A DNA stretch of 18,520 nucleotides. It comes from Gonapodya prolifera JEL478. Taxonomy: Eukaryota; Monoblepharomycota; Monoblepharidomycetes; Monoblepharidales; Gonapodyaceae. Within the stretch, counting starts at the first letter, position 1. Every line of letters starts with the position of its first letter. The notes beneath the pieces were generated by a model. That model searched no databases, was not told the origin of the DNA, and saw nothing but the letters and a program-made list of their open reading frames with translations. The translations under genes and the position numbers were made by a program. This document shows positions 1 through 7,856 of the stretch, one piece after another. Where the stretch lies: contig KQ965903.1 in the NCBI GenBank assembly GCA_001574975.1, positions 17,685 to 36,204 of the forward strand, in the 5' to 3' direction.

Positions 1-78
1 TCTTGCTATGTACATCTGATCATATATACACGTTTCTGCAGTCTACAGGCTCGTGCAGCTCACCTAGGTTGTGTGGTA
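1..78 (-). repeat. Solo LTR, copy 1 (cut by window edge)
   Basis: This is the reverse complement of the first ~78 bases of the 240-bp LTR found complete at 1362-1601 and 16189-16428. It is more diverged than those two, and its outer dinucleotide reads TA where CA is expected. It abuts GTGAG at 79-83, which looks like the splice donor after the fourth exon of the element C methyltransferase gene. The other end and its target duplication lie outside the window. Confidence 0.75.
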
Positions 79-3000
79 GTGAGTGCTTCATTAATATTTT
101 CTACACCTATTCTAAGCACAACCTGCAGTTTGATCAATCCTTTGCACAGACTCTGTCACCAACCGCCCAAACTATTGACTACCAATCAGCGTTGTCTACG
201 CAGAGGGTGCTGTAAAGTGGCAGATTGGACAAGAATCTGGAACTTGGTAAGTTCAACTCGTTTCTGACTTCACATGTTGCTAAGACATTACAAATGAATC
301 TTACATTGCTTTCAATCTCCACAGGAAACCTTTCTACACTGGCTTGCTGCATTGCCAACAACTGCGAGGATGAAGAAAGTCAAGGAAATGGCAAAGCTAT
401 GGGCTGAAGTGTATATTCCATGGATCAACAGTGTGTATGATCTGAATGTGGTACAGGGATGGACGGATGACAAGAAGGATCAGGTCCACAAACTAATTCT
501 CAAAGGTATGTTTGATTGCAGATGGTGTGGTAAAGTCCTCTCTGTTCAGTTAATCATTTGTCTCTGGACAGGAATGCTCTCCAAACAACACACGTGCACG
601 GAAGTGCTTGCGGAGTTGGCTACCATGCTGGAAATCACACGCAAAGGTTCTACAGGCGGCAAGGGAAAGGAGAAAGGTACGTCTTACTTATGAGAATACA
701 AGGCAATCCCTCTGCGTCTGCCAATTTGCCAGCCACGGATGCTGACTTTGAAACTGTGAGTAGCTGGTGTATGCCAATTTGAACATTGCTAACATTCATT
801 GGCTATATCTGCAGTTTGATCTGGCTGCTGAATGCTAAGGAAGACAACAACACTCAAAGTGCTTCTAAATCCTCAAAAGAAGAGAAGGACGCTACTCCAA
901 AACAGAAGCTAAGTGAAAGGTTTTTATTCCTCAGTACATTCATATTACATGTATCTAACATGTGTAATTTAGAAACAACGTCAGACTTGCAAGCTCAGAA
1001 GTCCCGTTGCGCTCCCTACCACCCATAATGTTGAACCCAATCACATGGAGGCAGCTCTTACAGCCTTTGCAACAAATCAAGGTGCAACCCAATCCGTTTT
1101 CATCATCAATTTGCTGCGTCCTGACAATGCGGACAAATTGAGTCTGGTAAGTTTTGTGTGTAGGTTGCTTTGATTTTGACCCACCAACATTCTTGAAGTC
1201 TTTGGCACCAAGATTACAAGCAAACCTCCGTGGGCTCTGTCTAATTGCTCTCAACAAAGTTCTGAAGCAAGGTGGGGTACTCATTGAGGTAAGTTGTCTG
1301 CTTTATTGTACCATCACACATTACTGATACATGTTTATCAGCAAATCAACATGGCCAAATTTGCTACACAACCTAGGTGAGCTGCACAAGCCTGTGAACT
1401 GCAGGAACGTGTATATATGATCAGATGTACATAGCAAGACGTAATGTGCATAGAACTCACCTGCAGGAACGTGATGCCAAACTTAGGGCACGTCCTGCAG
1501 GTGTGCACATCTAAACCCGCGGCCACAGTAGTGGCACAGCAGCTAATACCCAACACTCATACTACACTATATACTCCACGTTAGTGGATGTCAGTGTGAC
1601 AAAATTTGGAGCTATGAAGTCTGACTACCAGACCACTGGCTGTCCCATCTCAGCCATCATCCACTTTGTGTTCCAGTCCTCCCCCGTCTCCAAAGGCAAC
1701 CTTTTCAACTACAGTACACTGTTTGCTGCTACAAACAATGTCACCCACTACGCCGTTACATCAAAATCTCCAGCGCCACTCAAATGGTCAAGCAGTTCTT
1801 CTTGGCACCGCATGTGGGCTAACTCAAATCTGTTTGCGCCTAGCATAGTTCCCAATGTTGATGTTGTGGTGAGTTTTTTATTGTTCATTAGCCCTTTATT
1901 TGCTATTCTCACTTTGTATACATGACTTTTTGACAGAAATACGTTGCCCTGTAGCAGTCCAAGAAGGGCAAGAAGAAACTCCTGTATTTTACACAGCAAG
2001 TACCCTTGGCACTGTGGATGGAACTTGTCACCCTTGTAAGTAATCCTGGTGATGGAGTTGTCTTGCCAAGCATAGGAACAGGCAGCGCAGCCACAGCATG
2101 TGCCCTCCTGGGGCACACGTGCACTGCATGGGCCTTCAATTGCAAGTTCTGGACCAACCTTGAGAAACACTTCCTCAACCTTGATAATATGGCACAGGAT
2201 GACATGGGGAAGACATTGGAAAGGTGAGTGCTGATATGTACTTTACATACATCCCTGGTCTCTGACTTTTTAACACACATACTGCTAGACTTCTTCAGGA
2301 CAAGGACTTCCTACGTTACACCATGTCCACTTGGTGCGCCCCAATTGACTCACTACTGGCAAAGAGCAGTAACCTCTTGGACAAGAAAGTCACCAATATA
2401 CCCTCCTCTCCCACGGCACCAAATCCACTTATTGTGGTACTACAAGCTAGTTAGTTGGGTTCTGATTTTGATTTTTAGCCCATTAATGTTAACAAATACT
2501 CTTTCTACAGAGCAAGTCCAACTTCCATCCCGTCATCAAAATTGTGAGTGTAATTTGCAACATGCCTTCTTCATCGCTCACTGCACATCTACTTTAACAG
2601 GCACTTTGCAGAATTCTCCTTGTGGTTGTGGCTACCAGCCGCAACGTAAGTTTACGATTGCATGTTAGCCACCACAACTCTACGTTTTTACTTGTGTTCT
2701 GATTGACAGGAGGCGCTCAATTACCTTGATCTCGAGGCAAAAGTTGAAGGAGGTGAAGGGGGATCAGGAGGTATGCATAACAACAGTTGTTACTTGTATT
2801 AATTGGTCTAACTAACTTCTACATTTTTCAGGTAGGATCACTGATGAAGAGACACCATCTGACAGGGATATGAGTAACGATGGGGATGAAGGCAAAGGTG
2901 ACAAAGGTGAAGGTGACCAAGAAGAGGACGACCAAGGTGAGGGCGACCGAGGTGCGGGCGAGGGGTGGGGTTGATGACCAGGATGACAGCAAGGATGATG

Positions 3001-3423
3001 AGGACGAGGGCTACTACGATGGTAAGTTCATTAGTTTACTTTGACGTGGCTTTTCTTATTTGACTTTGTTTAATTGTATGAAGACGCTCCAAAGGCTAAA
3101 TCCACACTGCGCCTTGCCAGACCTCCCGCCCCTGCAGCCAGGTGAGCCCCCTGTTGGCGCACAGACGAGACCAACCCAGGTTTCTACACTCTCTCACTTC
3201 TACGCTCACTGCATGGTCTCTTATTACTGTCTTTATTTGAGTAGAACCTAACCCAAAGCGTCCATGCCTTACACCAACATGTGGGGCAAACTGGCGTGGT
3301 TGTGGATCTACAAGTGGGATGGGGGTTGGTAATGCAAGTGGGCAGTCACGTGGGAGTAGTTGGGGAAGGGGGAATGCAAGTGGGATGGAGCCCAGAAGGG
3401 GTTGGAGCGCTGGGTCGTCATAA
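79..3423 (+). pseudogene. ParB-methyltransferase gene, decayed copy (C-terminal two thirds)
   Basis: Exons align one to one with the element A gene. The exon at 325-505 is 181 nt, as in A, and the exon at 1937-2223 is 287 nt, as in A. The latter carries the methyltransferase motif I region (NPGDGVVLPSIGTGSAATAC). The copy is broken in several ways. A probable 1-nt frameshift lies near 205. A solo LTR sits in an exon at 1362-1601. An in-frame TAG at 1952-1954 replaces a Gln codon of A (a C-to-T change if it was CAG). An acidic Asp/Glu/Gly repeat linker at about 2850-3020 changes frame internally. The last exon (about 3245-3423) encodes a Gly/Ser/Arg-rich tail comparable to the RGG-like tail of A. 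The ParB part would lie left of the window. The methyltransferase motif IV position is degenerate here (no DPP-type motif). Confidence 0.75.
1362..1601 (+). repeat. Solo LTR, copy 2, with 5-bp target duplication
   Basis: This 240-bp sequence begins TGCTACACAACC, ends GTGTGACA, and is flanked by exact 5-bp duplications AAATT (1357-1361 and 1602-1606). TG...CA ends plus a 5-bp duplication are the hallmark of an LTR retrotransposon. No internal region is present, so it is a solo LTR left by LTR-LTR recombination. It contains an inverted pair CACCTGCAGGA/TCCTGCAGGTG and a TATA-like CTATATACTCC near its right end. It interrupts an exon of the element C methyltransferase gene: removing it and one AAATT restores a reading frame across the site. 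It differs from the copy at 16189-16428 at only a few positions. The parent family (copia or gypsy) cannot be told from the LTR alone. Confidence 0.88.
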
Positions 3424-3510
3424 GATGACGGGTCATATCATGGCATTATTCTTTACTGAAATTAATATAGTTTTGAAACAAAACGTTCATCTTCAATTTT
3501 ATGGATCTAG

Positions 3511-3574
3511 GGGTCGGTATGGTAATTTTAGGGTGGGGGCACTCTCCAGGGTGCGGGGTGTAAAAAACGTGACA
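3511..3574 (+). repeat. Terminal repeat of element C
   Basis: This G-rich end, running into TGTAAAAAACGTGACA, aligns with the right terminal repeat of element A. The last ~14 bases are nearly identical and the G-rich interior is diverged. The outer boundary is set at 3574 by that alignment. The following bases, TCATCAAG, show no similarity to the flanks of A. Confidence 0.65.
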
Positions 3575-4280
3575 TCATCAAGCCACTTCCTTCAAAGATG
3601 AAGACAGATCGGTCTACAAATGCAACCAAGTCGCAAAACGCGTGTGTTTCAACACGAAGTACACATTTTACGAGTCAACTCATTGATATTGATCCCCAAC
3701 AGCATCCAATAGAAGTAAAGAAGGGCGATCTTGATCCGATCTCGAAACTAGCATCACCTGCCATTTTTGACTGATGATCATATCTGACTAAAAATAAGAG
3801 ATCCTGACTTTCAGTAAAAGGTCTGGCTCAGTTCTGGGATTTTGTTCACTTTTGTTTGTTCACACAATACTCAAAAACAATTTGAGATCGCTTGATGAGT
3901 TGCACATTTATCACAAATTGTATTACATCATGTGTCAAAAAGTGCATCACATAGGTTGAAACAATGATTCAATGAATTTGAGATCTTAAAAAAGGAGTGC
4001 ATGAATTGTGATGGGAATGTTTTGGGTACCCCGGGAAAATCAGTTGAGCAGGAAGAGCTCAACCACCAAAACCCAATCACTGGCGGAGGCAATACAAAAT
4101 AAACCACATTCAAACGAGACATTAGCGACAAAGTCGTTGCAAATATATGTATTCAATCCAAAAAGGCACAGATGAAACTATTTCTCTCCCAGTCCATATC
4201 CCTCACGGCCTACCATCTCTTCCTTTCAATCACCTCCAAACCATCTTCCACTCCTATCAAACCCGAACTAACTCGAATTC
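3575..4280. other. Host intergenic stretch, no gene seen
   Basis: About 700 bp between the end of element C and the 3' end of the coiled-coil gene. It is fairly AT-rich. I see no long ORF with protein-like composition, no tandem repeat and no RNA gene. It may hold the 3' UTR of the coiled-coil gene. Confidence 0.5.
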
Positions 4281-5048
4281 TCAAACAACAATCTCGGCTC
4301 CGTCATCACTAGGATCATCCGACGCATCAATCGACGCAACCGAAGATGCCGGCGTTCCTAACCAAGTTTCAAAATAAACAAATTCACTGATGTCGGTTGG
4401 CCAGAAAGTTGGCCTCCCCAAGCGGCTCAATTCCTCGTTTGCAAGATCCAATTGGATCTTGTTGTGTACGTCACTTCAAAAAGAACAGGCACGTTATTCA
4501 ATATACGATATCAGAGAAAAACACACGTACTTTATTCTTGCTTCAATTTTCTTCCTATGTCCCTTGAAATATCGCGACCTCCACTGTTTAAGCCGGGTGC
4601 GAAGGAGGGCATTTTCCGCTGAAGATACATGAGTCTCAGGGAGCTCAGCAAGGAGCATCTTTCCTGCTTCCTTCAAGTCCGTCACAGCATCACCATAGCC
4701 CTTACGAAGCAAAGGCCAGTTAATGCGATCTCCTTTTCGTAATACCGCCTGTGTTTCCTGAAGTTTCTTCGCAAGTCCCGCGTTCTCTCGAGTCTTAGCA
4801 TCCATGAGTTCCTCTTGGTTTTTCAACAGTCCTTGGAGACGCTCCACTTCTCTCTGGAAGTACAACAGACGGGGTTCGACATTCAACCGCTCTTCAAGAG
4901 CATGCATAACCGATCGCACAATAACATCGACTTGTAGATCGATCCGGTTCTGTATGTTCTTCTCTAATTCCTGTTCTGTTTCTGCTTCCGGATGGACTTC
5001 TTGTTGAACGGCGGTTTCAATGGTTGACTGTTTGATGCGCTCGCTCAT
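4281..5048 (-). CDS. Hypothetical coiled-coil protein (two exons)
   Basis: Not a family I recognise. The model is exon 1 5048-4531 (518 nt) and exon 2 4473-4281 (193 nt), joined through a GTACGT...GAAG intron. Together they give 236 aa in one frame. The start at 5048 is preferred over the upstream in-frame ATG at 5156 because it follows a TATA-like TTTATACTTT and a short leader. Residues ~20-110 are rich in Glu, Gln, Lys and Leu with heptad-like spacing, consistent with a coiled coil. A basic patch (RSRYFKGHRKK) follows at about residue 160, and the C-terminus is acidic and Ser/Asp rich. Partial copies of its 5' part lie upstream at 5524-5849 and about 6257-6480, so it belongs to a local tandem duplication. 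Function unknown. Confidence 0.7.
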
Positions 5049-5126
5049 TGTAGGATTGGTGGAAGTATGTTGGATTTCTGGAAATGAAACGGATGGTGAG
5101 CGAAAGTATAAAACCCGAACATGTAG

Positions 5127-5526
5127 CGATGATGAAATCCCAAAAAGGGATTTCAACGCTTCCTATCCCCAGTGTTCACGAGAACACGGACAGAAAAAGC
5201 GCACACCACCGGCTCGAATTACGCCACAAGACCACGCCTCTCACCATACGATATGAAGTTCGCACAGATCGATACGATTTACGTGATCGATACGATTTAC
5301 TCCACGCGTAACCATGTGAATGCACAGGGCTCCATAATCGAGAGATAAGCAATTCACACAGTCACAACGGTTTTACGACCGGGTCAACGTCACATGTGTT
5401 GTGTCATCGCTGCACAATGACGAGCGACATGCTTCCCCACGCAAAGCTTGGCACGCACACACCTGCCCAGTCACCGTGCTGAAATATCCATATGCTGGAT
5501 TCCATCTCCACCTTCCTTACTCACCT
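5127..5526. repeat. Tandem duplicated block, unit 1
   Basis: This block is clearly repeated at 5871-6256, offset by about 730 bp. Shared stretches include ATTACGCCACAAGACCACG, the ACAGATCGATACGATTTA segment, GGGCTCCATAATCGAGAGAT and CAGTCACCGTGCTGAAATAT. It covers the upstream region of the coiled-coil gene and the sequence following the first exon of its partial paralogue, so the duplication included promoter and 5' coding sequence. Confidence 0.8.
5135..5153 (-). promoter_or_regulatory. Palindrome upstream of the coiled-coil gene
   Basis: AAATCCC-AAAAA-GGGATTT is a perfect 7-bp inverted repeat around an A5 spacer, about 90 bp before the chosen start codon. The upstream paralogue has CCCG-AAAAA-CGGG at 5882-5894 in the matching place. 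The pairing is kept while the sequence shifts. It could be an operator or an RNA hairpin; no binding factor can be named. Confidence 0.35.
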
Positions 5527-5849
5527 GTACGCAACAATGCCTCGGTTTTCTCAAGTTTCGTCGAAATTTCCGTGATCTTACGATCCTTGTCCTCCAGGAG
5601 TTTCGCCTGTTGTTTTAACTGTTTTTGCAATTGTTCCAGTTCTCCTTGGACATCCAAACGTGACTGGATGATTGCTAAAAGCTTTTCCACAGGCACCGTC
5701 GGCGACGGTTCATCTGGTTGTGGTTGACCATTAATGGCAGTGGTAATGGTTGACGTTTGAATTCGGTCTGCCTTTTCGACGCGATTGGGTGGTCGATTGC
5801 GATCCGCCTTTCCAGGCTTTGCTGTAATGAAACAGGATGGTGAGCACAA
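5524..5849 (-). pseudogene. Partial paralogue of the coiled-coil gene
   Basis: The predicted peptide ends LEKTEALLRTGE, matching LQETQAVLRKGD of the intact neighbour, and shares its coiled-coil character (QLQKQLKQQAKLLEDKDRK). The homologous segment is followed by GTGAGT and then by the duplicated upstream block rather than by the rest of the gene. The C-terminal half is therefore missing. The start codon of the intact gene is not conserved; an ATG at 5849 is available. It is either a truncated duplicate or a short gene with an unseen downstream exon. Confidence 0.5.
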
Positions 5850-5870
5850 AGTAATGAACTGAACAGGTGC

Positions 5871-6256
5871 GATGATGAAAACCCGAAAAACGGGATTTCA
5901 ACACTATCCCATCATTCACGACAGGACAGCACACCCACACGCTCGGATTACGCCACAAGACCACGCCTCTCACCATGCGACATGAAATTTCGCACAGATC
6001 GATACGATTTAATATCTGCAGTCAACGCGGCACACTGCGAATGGACAGGGCTCCATAATCGAGAGATGAACCATTCGCAAGGTGACACGGTTTACGACTG
6101 CGGTCAACGCCACGTGTGTGTGTCATCGCTGCACGATGGTGAGCGACATGCGCCCATAGGTTTCCCCATGCAAAGTCACGCACGCACACATCCGCTCAGT
6201 CACCGTGCTGAAATATCCAAATGCTGGAAACCCGTCTCCCCCTTCCTTGCTCACCT
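5871..6256. repeat. Tandem duplicated block, unit 2
   Basis: Second copy of the block at 5127-5526, with numerous substitutions and small indels, so the duplication is not recent. At its right end it runs into a third, shorter remnant (RC reading CAAAAAAAG then GTGAGCAAGG) that resembles the exon-intron junction of the partial paralogue at 5524. Confidence 0.75.
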
Positions 6257-6480
6257 TTTTTTGTAACTTGTGGGACCTCTCGTGCAGTCTCCGATGAAAC
6301 AGGATCAGGAGATATGCCTCGCTTTTTCGAATGTTTCTACAAAGCAAAGGTACGATATAAAAACATTCGAAAAAACGAGAAAGAGGTGGACCGCGAAATC
6401 TGATCTCGCGAACGTTCCGTGGACCTCTTGTGGGAGACAACATACATTTCCTCCATTCACAGGAACGTTGGACATCTCTT
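6257..6480 (-). pseudogene. Third remnant of the coiled-coil gene unit
   Basis: On the minus strand, GATCCTGTTTCATCGGAG resembles the leader of the partial paralogue (CATCCTGTTTCATTACAG). It is followed after a short coding-like stretch by a donor GTGAGCAAGG, as in the paralogue. Almost all of the coiled-coil coding region is missing. The stretch also contains a perfect 14-bp inverted repeat, TTTTTCGAATGTTT at 6323-6336 and its complement at 6361-6374, separated by 24 bp. Confidence 0.35.
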
Positions 6481-6483
6481 AAG

Positions 6484-7020
6484 TTGTTTGTCAGTGGGGA
6501 CAGCGCAGAAGTCGAGCTCGTGAAGGTGCAGCAGTGCGACCTGTTTGTGGTGATAACAAGAATGGAGTCAACATAGGCATCGACAGAACTGCGCAATGCA
6601 TCAAACAGATCTCCAAAATCCTTCCGCAGCGATATGAGCGAGTTTGGACCGCCGTGACTGCGTTGTTAGATTCTGCCGAGCGAGTCGGTTGCCATGGTTG
6701 CCGGCACAAAGGCCATCTCTCCTTCCAGAGATTGAGTCCGGACGACACTGTATTCACCTCTGGTACGCTTCCGCAAGCAATGCTGGAGAAGAGGAGGGCA
6801 CAGGCTATTGGTTGTGGGGTTGGTTTTATTAGCCAGCTTGGGCACCTTGGTGTGGCTGTGTCAACCACGTGCCTCAGATACTCTGGAAGCCCAACAGGGA
6901 CGCCCGTTATCACTGCATTGCAGTGGGAGGGTGGAATCAAAACCTCTTATTACGCCAATAATGTGACGTTTTCATTGAAAGGTGTAATAAACAGAGAAAA
7001 CAAAAAAAAACCTGGAAATA
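6484..7020. other. Unresolved stretch between host genes
   Basis: Open frames exist on both strands (plus from 6534, minus from 6940), but neither gives a family I recognise and they overlap each other. On the minus strand, short protein-like pieces appear in different frames, for example KDFGDLFDALRSSVDAYVDS near 6550-6620 and SLEGEMAFVPATMATDSLG near 6680-6740. This would fit exons of a decayed gene. The stretch ends in an A-rich tract just before the stop of the LRR-type gene. Confidence 0.3.
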
Positions 7021-7739
7021 TTACAACTGAGCAACGGTGGAAAAGCACTCCTCTCCAGGAAACCAATCGTAATTGCAGTTGCTTGGGAAATCACAGAGAG
7101 TTCTGTCAGGGTCGTGGTCAGTCCATCTGAAAGAGAGGTGCTTTATTCTGCCTTTAACGTATTCCTCCAGTTCGTCCAGCGCAATCTGATTGTACACCAA
7201 CTCTAAAACGGCCAATGCCTTAAGGTATGGAAAATGCTGGAAATAGTTCTTGAGCAGCGGAATGGACCAGGCGAACTCGGAGATTTCTATTATCGCCAAT
7301 GCCCTCAATTTCGGGCACATTTCGTGCAAGGGTGCGGTGTCGAGAAACCATTGTCCTTGATTTGCGCGAATCCGGTAAAAATCGACGAGGAGTCCAGTAA
7401 AATTGCCACCGACCGCCCTCAACATGGTTGTCGATTCGTCTGTGGTTGCGCGAAACTGACCGAGGATGAGAGTTTTGAGATTCGGACGAATTGCAGTGTT
7501 AAAAGGCTTGACGTCGTCGTCGGATATACGTTCACCCCAGCCTATCTGCAGCCACACAATACTAGACCAAATGACGAGTTAACGCTAATCAAGTAGAATG
7601 TCGCAATCTCTCAACTCACCTCTTACATTCCAACAATTTAGCAACCACCCTGGTATTTGCTCTATGCACACTGGTGGTTTCCAAGGGTGATAAAGAGGAA
7701 CATTTGATATACACGCGAGAGGTTTTAAAGTGTCGAAGT
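7021..7739 (-). pseudogene. LRR/F-box-type protein gene, 5' part cut off by element A
   Basis: The model is a partial exon 7739-7627, an intron with donor GTAAGA and acceptor CTGCAG (phase 0), and a last exon 7545-7021 ending at TAA. The peptide has regularly spaced Leu-rich segments (NLKTLILGQFRATTD, LRALAIIEISEF, LKALAVLELVYN, IKHLSFRW), typical of the LRR half of fungal F-box proteins. No F-box is present because the reading frame stops being host sequence at 7739, exactly at the first base of element A's terminal repeat. The assignment rests on pattern only. The gene is most likely inactivated, its 5' part lost or displaced. Confidence 0.5.
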
Positions 7740-7802
7740 TGTCACGTTTTTTAGACCCCCCATGCAACTGAAGCCCCCACCCCATGAATCAGTACCCCCA
7801 TG
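7740..7802 (+). repeat. Left terminal inverted repeat of element A
   Basis: Sixty-three bases matching the reverse complement of 15436-15499 with one single-base gap in a C run. It starts TGTCACG and has blocks AGACCCCCCATGCAACTG and CCCCATGAATCAGTACCCCC. It abuts host LRR-gene sequence at 7739. Confidence 0.9.
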
Positions 7803-7856
7803 TAGATAATTGGAGTTGTAACAGTTTATTATGTACTAAGCATAATACAAATGCTA

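Larger units (their letters stand above)
79..3574 (+). mobile_element. Element C: 3' fragment of a ParB-methyltransferase transposon
   Basis: This fragment holds the downstream part of a gene homologous to the leftward gene of element A, followed by a terminal sequence ending GTAAAAAACGTGACA at 3574, which matches the outer end of element A's terminal repeats. The distance from stop codon to element end is 151 bp, close to the 117 and 132 bp in element A. No integrase half is visible; the element continues left of the window or was truncated. It carries two solo LTRs and several coding lesions, so it is old and inactive. The far end, and so any target-site duplication, is not in view. Confidence 0.7.

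Noticed and set aside
1338-1556. Minus-strand ORF starting MLGISCCATTVAAGLDVHTC, seen again at 15940-16383
   Set aside because: It lies within the 240-bp LTR and appears twice only because the LTR does; it is not a gene.
1362-1601. The 240-bp repeat as a MITE with 7-8-bp target duplication
   Set aside because: Setting the ends at TG...CA gives exact 5-bp duplications at both complete copies, whereas the longer reading requires mismatches.
5017-5311. Plus-strand ORFs antisense to the coiled-coil gene
   Set aside because: They are shadows of the minus-strand gene and its promoter repeat, with no protein-like features.
6534-7130. 198-aa plus-strand ORF in the host region
   Set aside because: It overlaps the end of the LRR-type gene, has no recognisable domain, and competes with equally open frames on the other strand.
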